The notes: a model not told the origin generated them from the letters alone. A stretch of DNA of 16,240 nucleotides from Actinomycetota bacterium (GCA_003242605.1 QGUZ01000100.1:1-16240); one strand, 5' to 3'; counted from the first letter of the stretch, positions 6,873 through 14,364 are shown. Translations and numbers: made by a program.

Positions 6873-8002
6873 GGATCGGAATCGTCTGCCCCTACACCTG
6901 GGACGTGCCGGGCGGGGTGCAGGCGCACGTGCGCGACCTCGCCGAGGCCCTGATCGCCGACGGCCACCACGTGTCGGTGATCGCCCCCGCGGCCGACGAC
7001 GCGCCGCTGCCGCCGTACGTGGTGCCCGCGGGCCGCGCGGTGCCGGTGCCGTACAACGGTGCGGTGGCCCGGCTCGCGTTCGGCTTCCTGTCGGCGAACC
7101 GGGTGCGCAAGTGGGTGCGCGAGGGCCGCTTCGACGTGCTGCACGTGCACGAGCCGCAGGTGCCCTCGCTGGGCCTGCTCGCCTGCTGGGTGGCGCGCGG
7201 CCCGATCGTCGCCACCTGGCACTCGTCGATCCCGCGCTCCCGGATGCTCGCCGTCGGCGCGCCGATGCTGCAGAGCGCCCTGGAGAAGATCACCGGCCGG
7301 ATCGTGGTCTCCGAGGCCGCCCGCAAGACGCTCGTCGAGCACCTCGGCGGCGACGCCGTGATCATCCCCAACGGGGTGACCGTCGACCGGTACGCGCACG
7401 GCGAGCCGCTGCCCGGCTGGCGGGACAAGGGCGAGGTGATCGGCTTCCTCGGCCGCATCGACGAGCCGCGCAAGGGCCTGCCCGTGCTGCTCGACGCGTT
7501 CACCATGCTCGCCCCCGAGCGGCCGAACCTGCACCTGCTCATCGCCGGGCCCGGCGACGGGGACGAGGTGCGCGAGCGGGTACCCGCCGCCTACCGCGAC
7601 CGGGTGGCCCTGCTCGGCATGGTGAGCGAGGAGGACAAGGTCCGGGCGTACCACTCGGTGGACGTGTTCTGCGCCCCCAACCTCGGCGGGGAGAGCTTCG
7701 GCATCGTGCTCGCCGAGGCGATGGCGGCCGGCGCGCCGATCCTCGCCAGCGACATCCCGGCGTTCCGCCGGGTGCTGGGCGAGGGGCAGGCCGGCGCGCT
7801 GTTCGAGACCGGCAACCCCGCCTCGCTCGCCCGGGAGGCCGCCCGGCTGCTCGACGACCCCGAGCGGCGGGCGAAGCTGTCCGACGAGGCGCGGGTCGCG
7901 GTGCGCCGGTACGACTGGTCGACGGTGGCGCGCGACGTGCTGCGCGTGTACGAGACGGTGACCGCCGCCCAGGCGGGCGTCACCGAGGACGAGGACCGGT
8001 GA
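6869..8002 (+). CDS. pimA: GDP-mannose:phosphatidylinositol alpha-mannosyltransferase PimA
   Basis: The 377-residue GT4/GT-B glycosyltransferase transfers mannose from GDP-mannose to phosphatidylinositol at the cytoplasmic face, the first PIM step. Residues known from mycobacterial PimA are visible: the glycine loop PGGVQ at 14-18, His118 in TWHSSIPRSR, Arg196 and Lys202 in GRIDEPRKG, and the E-x7-E motif GGESFGIVLAE (Glu275, Glu283). The start ATG overlaps the stop of the acyltransferase gene by 4 bases; an upstream in-frame extension to 6785 lies inside that gene and lacks homology. The last ~10 residues (AGVTEDEDR) are an acidic tail. Length agrees with the mycobacterial enzyme (about 378-386). 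Confidence 0.95.
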   Translation: MRIGIVCPYTWDVPGGVQAHVRDLAEALIADGHHVSVIAPAADDAPLPPYVVPAGRAVPVPYNGAVARLAFGFLSANRVRKWVREGRFDVLHVHEPQVPSLGLLACWVARGPIVATWHSSIPRSRMLAVGAPMLQSALEKITGRIVVSEAARKTLVEHLGGDAVIIPNGVTVDRYAHGEPLPGWRDKGEVIGFLGRIDEPRKGLPVLLDAFTMLAPERPNLHLLIAGPGDGDEVRERVPAAYRDRVALLGMVSEEDKVRAYHSVDVFCAPNLGGESFGIVLAEAMAAGAPILASDIPAFRRVLGEGQAGALFETGNPASLAREAARLLDDPERRAKLSDEARVAVRRYDWSTVARDVLRVYETVTAAQAGVTEDEDR

Positions 8003-8012
8003 ACGGGGAACG

Positions 8013-8066
8013 ATGACGACCGCACTGGTCAGGGCATGGTCCGCCGGTGAGCGGAGGCGGCCGTGA
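8013..8066 (+). CDS. Possible 17-residue coupler ORF between pimA and the LemA-like gene
   Basis: An ATG 10 bases after the pimA stop, preceded by GGGGAACG, opens a 17-codon frame (MTTALVRAWSAGERRRP) whose TGA overlaps the GTG start of the next gene as GTGA. The layout would couple translation from pimA into the downstream gene. The peptide resembles nothing I recognise, and an ORF this short can arise by chance. Confidence 0.25.
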   Translation: MTTALVRAWSAGERRRP

Positions 8067-8605
8067 ACGCGACGCTGATCCTGGTGGTGGGCGTGATCGT
8101 GGTGCTCACCGCCGTGTACATCTCCTGGCGGGCCGGGCGGCTCGACCGGATGCACATCCGGCTGGAGACCGCCCGCGAGGCGATCGACGCCGCCCTGGTA
8201 CGGCGGGCCGCGGTCGCCCTCGAGCTCGCCGCCTCGCGCATCCTCGACCCGGCGACGAGCCTCGTGCTCGCCACCGCGGCCCACCACGCCCGCACCGCCG
8301 GGCCGGAGGAGCGCGAGCTCGCCGAGAGCGACCTGTCGAAGACGCTGCGCGCGGTGGTGGACCAGGAGCGGTTCCGCGAGCGCATGGCCGAGGCCCCGGG
8401 CGGCCCGGAGCTCATGGCCGAGCTCGACGCCGCGGTGAAGAAGGTCGTCTACTCGCGCCGCTTCTACAACAACGCGGTCGCGGTGACGCGGGCGGCGCAT
8501 CGCCGCTGGCTGGTGCGCACGCTCCGGCTCGCCGGTCATACCGAGTTGCCGCAGTTCTTCGAGATCGACGACGATCCTCCGAAGACGTTCACAACAGAGA
8601 AGTAA
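8063..8605 (+). CDS. LemA-like membrane protein
   Basis: This 180-residue protein has a single N-terminal membrane helix (LILVVGVIVVLTAVYISW, ~5-22) followed by a soluble, mostly helical domain. The segment AREAIDAALVRRAAVALELA after the helix and VVYSRRFYNNAV at ~128-139 (Phe134, Tyr135, Asn136, Asn137) match the layout of LemA family proteins, where an Arg-rich helix and an RRFYNxAV motif occur at corresponding places. I therefore read it as a divergent LemA relative; other annotators might call it hypothetical. The start GTG 8063 follows GGAGG with 5-base spacing. Its position directly behind pimA suggests co-transcription with PIM genes, but no function in that pathway is known to me. The C-terminus (LPQFFEIDDDPPKTF) is acidic. 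Confidence 0.7.
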   Translation: MNATLILVVGVIVVLTAVYISWRAGRLDRMHIRLETAREAIDAALVRRAAVALELAASRILDPATSLVLATAAHHARTAGPEERELAESDLSKTLRAVVDQERFRERMAEAPGGPELMAELDAAVKKVVYSRRFYNNAVAVTRAAHRRWLVRTLRLAGHTELPQFFEIDDDPPKTFTTEK

Positions 8606-8623
8606 GTCAACGTCAGTAAACTT

Positions 8624-8650
8624 CTTCCCAATTTCCGGAGCATTGGGAGG
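8624..8650 (+). promoter_or_regulatory. Hairpin masking the ribosome binding site of the DUF3048 lipoprotein gene
   Basis: In RNA, CUUCCCAAU (8624-8632) can pair with AUUGGGAGG (8642-8650), 9 bp including one G-U, across a 9-base loop. The 3' arm contains most of the Shine-Dalgarno GGGAGGAG (8645-8652) that serves the GTG at 8660. The 54-base gap holding it is strikingly AT-rich for this window. A TAAACT at 8617-8622 could be a -10 box; if transcription starts near 8629 the 5' arm would be partly lost and the repeat would act as an operator instead. Confidence 0.45.
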
Positions 8651-8659
8651 AGTTTTGCG

Positions 8660-9673
8660 GTGCGCTTGACCCGGTTGGCCTGCGTCGTCCTGGCCGGTGG
8701 GGCGTTGCTCGCGCCTGCGGCCTGTTCGTCCGACGAGCCCGCGGCGGCCCCGCCGCAGGCGGCCTCGGAGTCGCAGACGCAGGCCCCGCCGGAACCGACG
8801 CCGCCGCCGGCCCACCCGTTCACCGGGGCGGCCACCGACAAGCGCAACCCCGTGCTCGCCGTGAAGATCGAGAACACCGCGGCGGGCAAGCCCCAGATGG
8901 GGCTGAAGAGCGCCGACATCGTCTACGTCACCCAGGTCGAGGGCGGGCTCACCCGGCTGATCGCGATCTACTCCACGCGGCTGCCGAAGAAGGTGGGCCC
9001 GGTGCGCAGCGCGCGCATCTCCGACCTGTACATCCTGTCGATGTTCGGCAAGCCGGCGCTGGCGTACTCCGGGGTCCAGACGAAGATGATCCCGTTCATG
9101 CAGCGGGCGTCGCTGTTCGACGTCTCCGACAGCGCCGCCCCCGGCGCCTACCAGCGCGAGCCCGGCCGCGTCGCGCCGTACAACCTGGTCGCCTCCCCGC
9201 GCAAGCTGCTCGCCCAGGCCCCCGGCGCGACCAAGGCGAAGGACATCGGGTTCGTGTTCGGCGACGCCCCCGAGGGCGGCACCGAGCGCAAGACGTTCAC
9301 CGTGCGCTATCCGGCCGCCCGGTTCACCTTCGGCTGGTCCGAGCGCCGCAAGGAGTGGCTCATCTGGCAGGACGGCAAGCGGAACATGGCGGCCGAGGGC
9401 GGCCAGCTCGGCGCGCCCACGGTCGTGATCCAGTACGTCAAGACCACCCGGTCGCAGTTCCACGACGTCAACGGCAGCTACACGCCGCTGCTGCACACGG
9501 TCGGCAAGGGCCGGGCGATCGTGCTGCGCGACGGCAAGGCCTACCAGGCCCGCTGGTCGCGGCCGAACCAGCGGTCCGGCACCACCTTCACCACCCCGGA
9601 CGGCGAGCCGATCCCGTTCGCCAAGGGCCAGGTCTGGGTGGTGCTCGCCGCGCCCAAGCCGGTGCAGCCCTGA
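8660..9673 (+). CDS. DUF3048 lipoprotein (YerB-like)
   Basis: The 337-residue product begins with a lipoprotein signal peptide; LLAPAAC gives lipid-modified Cys22, followed by a Pro/Ala/Glu-rich linker to about residue 52. The remainder shows DUF3048 signatures: NPVLAVKIENTAAGKPQMGLKSADIVYV, GGLTRLIAIYS, GPVRSARISDLYI and a C-terminal part with VIQYVKTT and a W-x2-P-N-Q-R-S-GTTF stretch. The family includes the B. subtilis lipoprotein YerB; its biochemical role is unknown to me, and it should sit on the outer face of the cytoplasmic membrane. GTG 8660 is 7 bases after GGGAGGAG and places the n-region (MRLTR) correctly. It is probably transcribed separately from the PIM cluster and ends at a strong hairpin. 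Confidence 0.88.
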   Translation: MRLTRLACVVLAGGALLAPAACSSDEPAAAPPQAASESQTQAPPEPTPPPAHPFTGAATDKRNPVLAVKIENTAAGKPQMGLKSADIVYVTQVEGGLTRLIAIYSTRLPKKVGPVRSARISDLYILSMFGKPALAYSGVQTKMIPFMQRASLFDVSDSAAPGAYQREPGRVAPYNLVASPRKLLAQAPGATKAKDIGFVFGDAPEGGTERKTFTVRYPAARFTFGWSERRKEWLIWQDGKRNMAAEGGQLGAPTVVIQYVKTTRSQFHDVNGSYTPLLHTVGKGRAIVLRDGKAYQARWSRPNQRSGTTFTTPDGEPIPFAKGQVWVVLAAPKPVQP

Positions 9674-9695
9674 CCCGCCCGCTCCGCCGGTCACC

Positions 9696-9722
9696 GGCCT
9701 GATCCGGCGGCCGGATCGGGCC
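9696..9722 (+). terminator. 12-bp hairpin after the DUF3048 gene
   Basis: GGCCTGATCCGG pairs with CCGGATCGGGCC (12 bp with one G-T) around a CGG loop, 22 bases after the stop codon. It lacks a T-run, but is the longest stem in this intergenic stretch and is well placed to separate the lipoprotein gene from pdxS. Confidence 0.6.
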
Positions 9723-9830
9723 CGGCCGCGCGCGCCCCGGCGGGCCGCGCCCGCGCCGGGGCACCGCCGTGCGCGAATTTCCCGGCGCTGCGGGGCCGGA
9801 CGTCCCGTCTGTCCGGATCTCGCGACCGCG

Positions 9831-9853
9831 TATCCTTGGTGCTTGAGCAAGCA
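9831..9853 (+). promoter_or_regulatory. pdxS: pdxS promoter/operator candidate: TATCCT and palindrome TGCTTG-AG-CAAGCA
   Basis: TATCCT (9831-9836) is a plausible -10 box and predicts transcription to start near 9843. A perfect palindrome with 6-base arms and a 2-base centre (9840-9853) overlies that start point, as expected for an operator. The pdxS GTG follows 23 bases later after GAGGTAGGACC. No clear -35 box is seen. The binding protein cannot be identified from sequence; a PdxR-type regulator would be a natural hypothesis. Confidence 0.4.
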
Positions 9854-9876
9854 TGTCCGTCATGTGAGGTAGGACC

Positions 9877-10809
9877 GTGTCCAGCAGCCCCGAGACCACC
9901 GAGACCACCGACGCCCGCGGCACCGCTCCCGAGGTGGGCACCGCCCGGGTGAAGCGCGGCATGGCCGAGATGCTCAAGGGCGGCGTCATCATGGACGTCG
10001 TCACCCCCGAGCAGGCCAAGATCGCTGAGGACGCGGGCGCCGTCGCCGTCATGGCCCTGGAGCGGGTGCCGGCCGACATCCGGGCCCAGGGCGGTGTGGC
10101 GCGGATGAGCGACCCCGACCTGATCGAGGGCATCATCAACGCGGTCTCCATCCCCGTGATGGCGAAGGTGCGGATCGGGCACTTCGTCGAGGCGCAGGTG
10201 CTCCAGGCGATCGGCGTCGACTACATCGACGAGTCCGAGGTGCTCACCCCGGCCGACGAGACGCACCACATCGACAAGTGGGCCTTCACCGTGCCGTTCG
10301 TCTGCGGCGCCACCGACCTCGGTGAGGCGCTGCGCCGCATCGCCGAGGGCGCCGCGATGATCCGGTCCAAGGGCGAGGCGGGCACCGGCAACGTGGTCGA
10401 GGCCGTCCGGCACATGCGCAAGATCCGCGAGGGCATCCGGTGGCTCACCACCCTCGACGACGCCGAGCTGTACGCGGCGGCCAAGGAGCTGCGCGCGCCG
10501 TACGAGCTCGTCGCCGAGGTGGCGAAGACCGGCAAGCTGCCCGTGGTGCTGTTCACCGCCGGCGGCATCGCCACCCCCGCGGACGCGGCGATGATGATGC
10601 AGCTCGGCGCCGAGGGCGTGTTCGTCGGCTCGGGCATCTTCAAGTCCGGCGACCCGGCCAAGCGGGCCGCGGCGATCGTGAAGGCGACCACGTACTACGA
10701 CGACCCCGACGTGATCGCGAAGGTGTCGCGCGGGCTGGGCGAGCCCATGGTCGGCATCAACGTCTCCGCGCTGCCGGAGAGCGAGCGCCTCGCCAACCGC
10801 GGCTGGTGA
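9877..10809 (+). CDS. pdxS: Pyridoxal 5'-phosphate synthase lyase subunit PdxS
   Basis: The 310-residue (beta/alpha)8 synthase subunit condenses ribose-5-phosphate, glyceraldehyde-3-phosphate and PdxT-supplied ammonia into pyridoxal 5'-phosphate in the cytosol. It is nearly colinear with B. subtilis PdxS with a 16-residue offset: Asp40, Lys97 (VMAKVRIGH) and Lys165 (RSKGEAGTGN) correspond to Asp24, Lys81 and Lys149. The motifs KRGMAEMLKGGVIMDVV, MALERVPADIRAQGGVARMSD, VDYIDESEVLTPADE and GVFVGSGIFKS are all present. The first ~20 residues (Thr/Glu/Ser-rich) are an unconserved extension. GTG 9877 is preceded by GAGGTAGG. Its usual partner pdxT is not adjacent here: phoD lies between, so the two subunits are probably transcribed from separate promoters. 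Confidence 0.97.
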   Translation: MSSSPETTETTDARGTAPEVGTARVKRGMAEMLKGGVIMDVVTPEQAKIAEDAGAVAVMALERVPADIRAQGGVARMSDPDLIEGIINAVSIPVMAKVRIGHFVEAQVLQAIGVDYIDESEVLTPADETHHIDKWAFTVPFVCGATDLGEALRRIAEGAAMIRSKGEAGTGNVVEAVRHMRKIREGIRWLTTLDDAELYAAAKELRAPYELVAEVAKTGKLPVVLFTAGGIATPADAAMMMQLGAEGVFVGSGIFKSGDPAKRAAAIVKATTYYDDPDVIAKVSRGLGEPMVGINVSALPESERLANRGW

Positions 10810-10902
10810 GCCCGGCCGGCCCGCAAAGCGGGGCCCCGGGACCGGTAAACGTTCCGGCCGTCGCGCCCTGACGGCGCGCACGCGGCGGCGATCTTCGAGA
10901 GG

Positions 10903-10922
10903 CTGCGGTCGTCCGACCGCAG
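10903..10922. promoter_or_regulatory. 20-bp palindrome CTGCGGTCG-TC-CGACCGCAG upstream of phoD
   Basis: A perfect inverted repeat (9-base arms, 2-base centre; one further G-C pair outside) ends 22 bases before the phoD GTG and just before its GGAGG (10933-10937). It shares the pattern YTGCGGWCGNNCGWCCGCAR and the downstream bases CGAT with the palindrome at 711-730. It could be an operator or a 5'-leader hairpin; a terminator for pdxS, 93 bases upstream, is the alternative. Confidence 0.45.
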
Positions 10923-10944
10923 CGATCATCTCGGAGGTCGTGCC

Positions 10945-12645
10945 GTGCCCGCACTGCCGACCAGGAGGTCGTTTCTCGTCGCCGGCATCGGGGGGATCGC
11001 CGGACTCGGCGGGGTCGGGGCGTTAACCGGCGGCCCCGCCCGCGCGGCCCGCGTCCGCCGCGAGCCGGCGTGCGACCCGGACCCCGCGCCGCCGCCCGCC
11101 CCCTCCCCGCGGCCCGACCCGTTCACCCTCGGCGTCGCCTCCGGCGACCCGGCCCACGACGGCTTCGTCATCTGGACCCGGCTCGCCCCCGTCCCCGACG
11201 CCGAGGACGGCCACGGCGGCATGCCGTACCGGAACGTGCCGGTGTACTGGGAGGTGGCCGCGGACGAGCGGTTCCGCCGCGTGGTGCGCAGCGGGATGTA
11301 CCTCGCCCGGCCGGAGTGGGCGCACAGCGTGCACGTCGAGCTGCGCGGCCTGGCGCCCGGCCGCGACTACTGGTACCGGTTCAAGGCCTACGGGCACATC
11401 TCGCCGGTGGGGCGGGCGCGCACCGCGCCCCACCCCGGCGTGTTCGGGCCTCCGCTGGTCATGGCGTTCGCCTCGTGCGCCCACTACGAGCACGGGCTGT
11501 TCACCGCCTACCGCAGGCTCGCCGAGGACGAGCCCGACCTCGTGCTCCACCTCGGCGACTACATCTACGAGAACGCCGCCACCGGCAAGTGCACGGCGGT
11601 GCGCCGCCACGACGGGCCCGAGGCCGTCGACCTCGCCGGGTACCGGCTGCGGCACGCCTTATACAAGACCGACCCGGACCTGCAGGCCGCGCACGCCGTC
11701 GCGCCCTGGCTCGTGGTCTGGGACGACCACGAGGTCGACAACAACTGGGCGGGCGACATGCCGGAGGAGAAGTCGCCCACGCCGCCGGAGGAGTTCCCGC
11801 TCCGCCGGGCCGCCGCGTTCCGCGCCTACTACGAGCACATGCCGCTGCGCCGCTCCTCGATGCCGCGCGGGCCGTACCTGCCCATCCACCGGCGGGTGCG
11901 GTGGGGGCGGCTCGCCACCTTCCACGTGCTCGACACCCGGCAGTACCGCCACGACCAGTGCTGCGGCGACGGCTGGAAGCACTGTCCCGAGTCCGCTGGC
12001 CCGGAGCGGTCGATCCTCGGCCGGGCGCAGGAGCGCTGGCTGCTCGACGGCCTCGCCGCGCGGACCGCGCGCTGGGACCTCATCGCCCAGCAGGTGTTCT
12101 TCGCCCAGCGCGACGCCGACGCCGGGCCGCTCAAGCTCACCAGCCAGGACGCCTGGGACGGCTACGCCGCCTGCCGGGACCGGATCACCCGCGGCTGGGT
12201 GAGCGCCGGGGTGCGCAACCCGGTGGTGCTCACCGGGGACGTGCACACCCACTGGGCCGCGGAGCTCAAGACGGACTACGACGATCCGGACTCGCCGAGC
12301 GTCGGCGTGGAGCTCGTCACCACCTCGATCACCAGCGGCGGCGACGGCCGCGACATCGACCCGGCCACCGACCCGTTCCTCGCCATCAACCCGCACCTGC
12401 GCCACCACGACGCGCGCCGCGGGTACGTGCGCACCCGCATTACCCGCGAGACGCTCACCGCCGACTTCATGGTGGTGCCGTACGTCACGCGGCCGGGGGC
12501 CCCGGCCGAGCCGCGGGCGCAGTTCGTCGTCGAGGACCGGGTGCCCAGGCTGCACTGCACCTACCGGCGCTCGCCCGGCCCCGGGGCGTTCCGGTCGGGC
12601 ACGGACATTATCCAGTGGACGATCGAGGAGGAGACCCGGCCGTAG
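10945..12645 (+). CDS. phoD: Tat-exported PhoD-type alkaline phosphatase/phosphodiesterase
   Basis: The 566-residue protein starts with a twin-arginine signal (TRRSFLVAGIGGIAG, Arg7-Arg8; cleavage near PARAA at 31-35). A Pro-rich linker, an N-terminal PhoD beta domain (FTLGVASGDP at 60-69 to ~170) and the metallophosphatase core follow. Core motifs are intact: FASC, LHLGDYIYE (Asp205), WDDHEVDNNW (Asp260, Asp261, His262) and LTGDVHTHW (Asp432, His434, His436). PhoD enzymes use Fe/Ca to release phosphate from mono- and diesters outside the cell. Several Cys residues suggest disulfides. GTG 10945 lies 7 bases after GGAGG. The gene sits between pdxS and pdxT and contains two TTA leucine codons (codons 27 and 239); I found none in the other genes here. 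That suggests developmental control through the UUA-reading tRNA (bldA-like), acquisition from elsewhere, or both. Confidence 0.93.
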   Translation: MPALPTRRSFLVAGIGGIAGLGGVGALTGGPARAARVRREPACDPDPAPPPAPSPRPDPFTLGVASGDPAHDGFVIWTRLAPVPDAEDGHGGMPYRNVPVYWEVAADERFRRVVRSGMYLARPEWAHSVHVELRGLAPGRDYWYRFKAYGHISPVGRARTAPHPGVFGPPLVMAFASCAHYEHGLFTAYRRLAEDEPDLVLHLGDYIYENAATGKCTAVRRHDGPEAVDLAGYRLRHALYKTDPDLQAAHAVAPWLVVWDDHEVDNNWAGDMPEEKSPTPPEEFPLRRAAAFRAYYEHMPLRRSSMPRGPYLPIHRRVRWGRLATFHVLDTRQYRHDQCCGDGWKHCPESAGPERSILGRAQERWLLDGLAARTARWDLIAQQVFFAQRDADAGPLKLTSQDAWDGYAACRDRITRGWVSAGVRNPVVLTGDVHTHWAAELKTDYDDPDSPSVGVELVTTSITSGGDGRDIDPATDPFLAINPHLRHHDARRGYVRTRITRETLTADFMVVPYVTRPGAPAEPRAQFVVEDRVPRLHCTYRRSPGPGAFRSGTDIIQWTIEEETRP

Positions 12646-12649
12646 CGCC

Positions 12650-12680
12650 GTGCGGGCCGCGGCCGTCCCGCGGCCCGCAC
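12650..12680 (+). terminator. Perfect 13-bp hairpin after phoD
   Basis: GTGCGGGCCGCGG pairs without mismatch with CCGCGGCCCGCAC around a CCGTC loop, starting 4 bases after the phoD stop. There is no T-run, but length and position make it the strongest terminator candidate in the window. It insulates pdxT-yebC from phoD transcription. Confidence 0.7.
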
Positions 12681-12795
12681 CGGCCTCGCCGCCCCCGGCG
12701 CGGAGCCCGGCGAGACGCCCGTGCCCGCCCATGACGCGCCCGTCACGACCCGTCCGTCGCGAGGCGTCCGCGGCGGTCCGACGGGGGATACCGCG

Positions 12796-12826
12796 TTGCG
12801 GAGCACGCCCGCCGTGGCCTTAGGCT
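12796..12826 (+). promoter_or_regulatory. pdxT: Candidate pdxT promoter: TTGCGG-N19-TAGGCT
   Basis: TAGGCT (12821-12826) is a good actinobacterial -10 box, with TTGCGG (12796-12801) upstream at a slightly long 19-base spacing. It lies 85 bases before the pdxT GTG and downstream of the phoD hairpin, where a new promoter is needed. Confidence 0.45.
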
Positions 12827-12910
12827 GTCTGGCGGATTTCCGTGACGGGCACAGGGCCCGGGGCGTGCCGTCGCACGCCCGGCCCTGGACGAGAGGTGAA
12901 GGGACCGTTT

Positions 12911-13537
12911 GTGGCGACTGCGCCTGCCATCGGGGTGCTCGCCCTCCAGGGCGACGTGCGCGAGCACGTGCGCGCGCTCGAGGCGGCCGGGGCCCGCGCG
13001 ACGACCGTGCGCCGCCCGGCCGAGCTCGCCGCCGTGGACGCGCTGGTGATCCCCGGCGGGGAGTCCACCACGATGTGGAAGCTGGCCGAGGCGTTCGAGC
13101 TGCTCGAGCCGCTGCGGCTGCGGGTGAAGGAGGGCATGCCCGCGTACGGCTCGTGCGCCGGCATGATCATGCTGGCCGACCGGATCGAGGGCGGCATCGA
13201 GGGACAGCGCACGATCGGCGGCATCGACATGACCGTGCGCCGCAACGCGTTCGGCCGCCAGGTCGACTCGTTCGAGGCCGACCTCGAGTTCGCCGACCGC
13301 GGGCGGATACGCGGCGTATTCATCCGCGCGCCGTGGGTGGAGTCGGTCGGGGCGGGGGTCGAGGTCCTCGCCAGGGTCCCCGCCGGCGGCGGTCCACGGG
13401 CGGCGTCGGGCACCGCCGATGACGGTAGGATCGTCGCGGTCCGGCAGGGACCGCTGCTCGCCACAGCGTTCCATCCGGAGCTCACCGGGGACGGGCGAGT
13501 GCATTCGTACTTTGTCGAGATGGTAAGGGAGCTCTAG
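12911..13537 (+). CDS. pdxT: Pyridoxal 5'-phosphate synthase glutaminase subunit PdxT
   Basis: The 208-residue class I-type glutaminase hydrolyses glutamine and channels ammonia to PdxS. Family signatures are complete: IGVLALQGDVREH at 7-19, the PGGESTTMWKL oxyanion loop, nucleophile Cys82 in YGSCAGMIML, and the His188/Glu190 pair in AFHPELTGD. GTG 12911 was chosen because homology begins at APAIGVLALQG and GAAGGGA stands 6 bases upstream; an earlier in-frame GTG at 12842 adds 23 residues of no likeness to the family. Only 3 bases separate its stop from yebC, so the two are almost certainly co-transcribed. The phoD gene separates it from pdxS. Confidence 0.95.
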   Translation: MATAPAIGVLALQGDVREHVRALEAAGARATTVRRPAELAAVDALVIPGGESTTMWKLAEAFELLEPLRLRVKEGMPAYGSCAGMIMLADRIEGGIEGQRTIGGIDMTVRRNAFGRQVDSFEADLEFADRGRIRGVFIRAPWVESVGAGVEVLARVPAGGGPRAASGTADDGRIVAVRQGPLLATAFHPELTGDGRVHSYFVEMVREL

Positions 13538-13540
13538 GCG

Positions 13541-14296
13541 ATGGCCGGCCACTCCAAATGGGCGACGACGAAGCACAAGAAAGCCGCGCTCGACGCCAAG
13601 CGGGGCAAGCTGTTCGCCAAGCTCATCAAGAACATCGAGGTGGCGGCGCGGACCGGAGGTCCGGACCCCGACGGCAACCCGACGCTGTACGACGCGATCC
13701 TGAAGGCCCGCAAGAACAGCGTGCCGCTCGACAGCATCGAGCGGGCCCGCAAGCGGGGTGGCGGCCTGGAGTCCGGGGGCGCCGACTACCAGACGATCAC
13801 CTACGAGGGGTACGGTCCCGGCGGCGTCGCCCTGCTCATCGAGTGCCTCACCGACAACCGCAACCGGGCCGCCTCCGAGGTGCGGACCGCGATGACCCGC
13901 AACGGCGGGTCGATGGCCGACCCGGGCTCGGTGGCGTACATGTTCAACCGCAAGGGCGTCGTGATCGTCCCCAAGGCCGACGGCCTCACCGAGGACGACG
14001 TGCTCGCCGCGGTGCTCGACGCCGGTGCCGAGGAGGTCAACGACCTCGGCGAGTCCTTCGAGGTGATCAGCGAGGCGAGCGACCTCGTCCCGGTCCGCAA
14101 GGCGCTGCAGGACGCCGGGATCGAGTACGAGTCGGCCGAGGTGTCCTTCCTGCCGTCGGTGACCGTCCCGCTCGACGAGGAGAACGCCCGCAAGGTGTTC
14201 CGGCTCATCGAGGCCCTCGAGGACAGCGACGACGTGCAGAACGTCTACGCGAACTACGACGTCAGCGACGAGATCATGGAGAAGGTCAACGCCTGA
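13541..14296 (+). CDS. yebC: YebC/PmpR (TACO1) family protein
   Basis: The 251-residue product begins with the family hallmark MAGHSKWATTKHKKAALDAKRGKLF and continues with KNIEVAARTGGPDPDGNP, IERARKRG, YEGYGPGGVALLIECLTDNRNR and a C-terminal VPLDEENARKVFRLIEALED stretch, so all three domains are present at normal length. Members of this family have been described as DNA-binding regulators and, more recently, as ribosome-associated factors helping synthesis of proline-rich stretches; the sequence does not decide between these. It lies 3 bases after pdxT and ahead of ruvCAB, the usual actinobacterial arrangement. AAGGGAG inside the pdxT end serves as ribosome binding site. Confidence 0.95.
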   Translation: MAGHSKWATTKHKKAALDAKRGKLFAKLIKNIEVAARTGGPDPDGNPTLYDAILKARKNSVPLDSIERARKRGGGLESGGADYQTITYEGYGPGGVALLIECLTDNRNRAASEVRTAMTRNGGSMADPGSVAYMFNRKGVVIVPKADGLTEDDVLAAVLDAGAEEVNDLGESFEVISEASDLVPVRKALQDAGIEYESAEVSFLPSVTVPLDEENARKVFRLIEALEDSDDVQNVYANYDVSDEIMEKVNA

Positions 14297-14344
14297 TCCG
14301 TCGCACGCCGGTCACCCGGCCGGAAGGCGGCCCGAGACCCGGAC

Positions 14345-14364
14345 CCGCGGGCGAAATCCCGCGG
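14345..14364 (+). terminator. Hairpin between yebC and ruvC
   Basis: CCGCGGG and CCCGCGG (7 bp, perfect) flank the loop CGAAAT, 49 bases after the yebC stop. No T-run follows. It may end the pdxT-yebC transcript or act as an attenuator before ruvC. Confidence 0.4.

Noticed and set aside
6380..9850. 1156-codon open frame on the minus strand opposite the PIM acyltransferase, pimA, LemA-like and DUF3048 genes
   Set aside because: It is antisense to four well-supported genes. Its Arg/Gly/His/Val-rich composition is typical of shadow frames in very GC-rich DNA, and no domain is visible.
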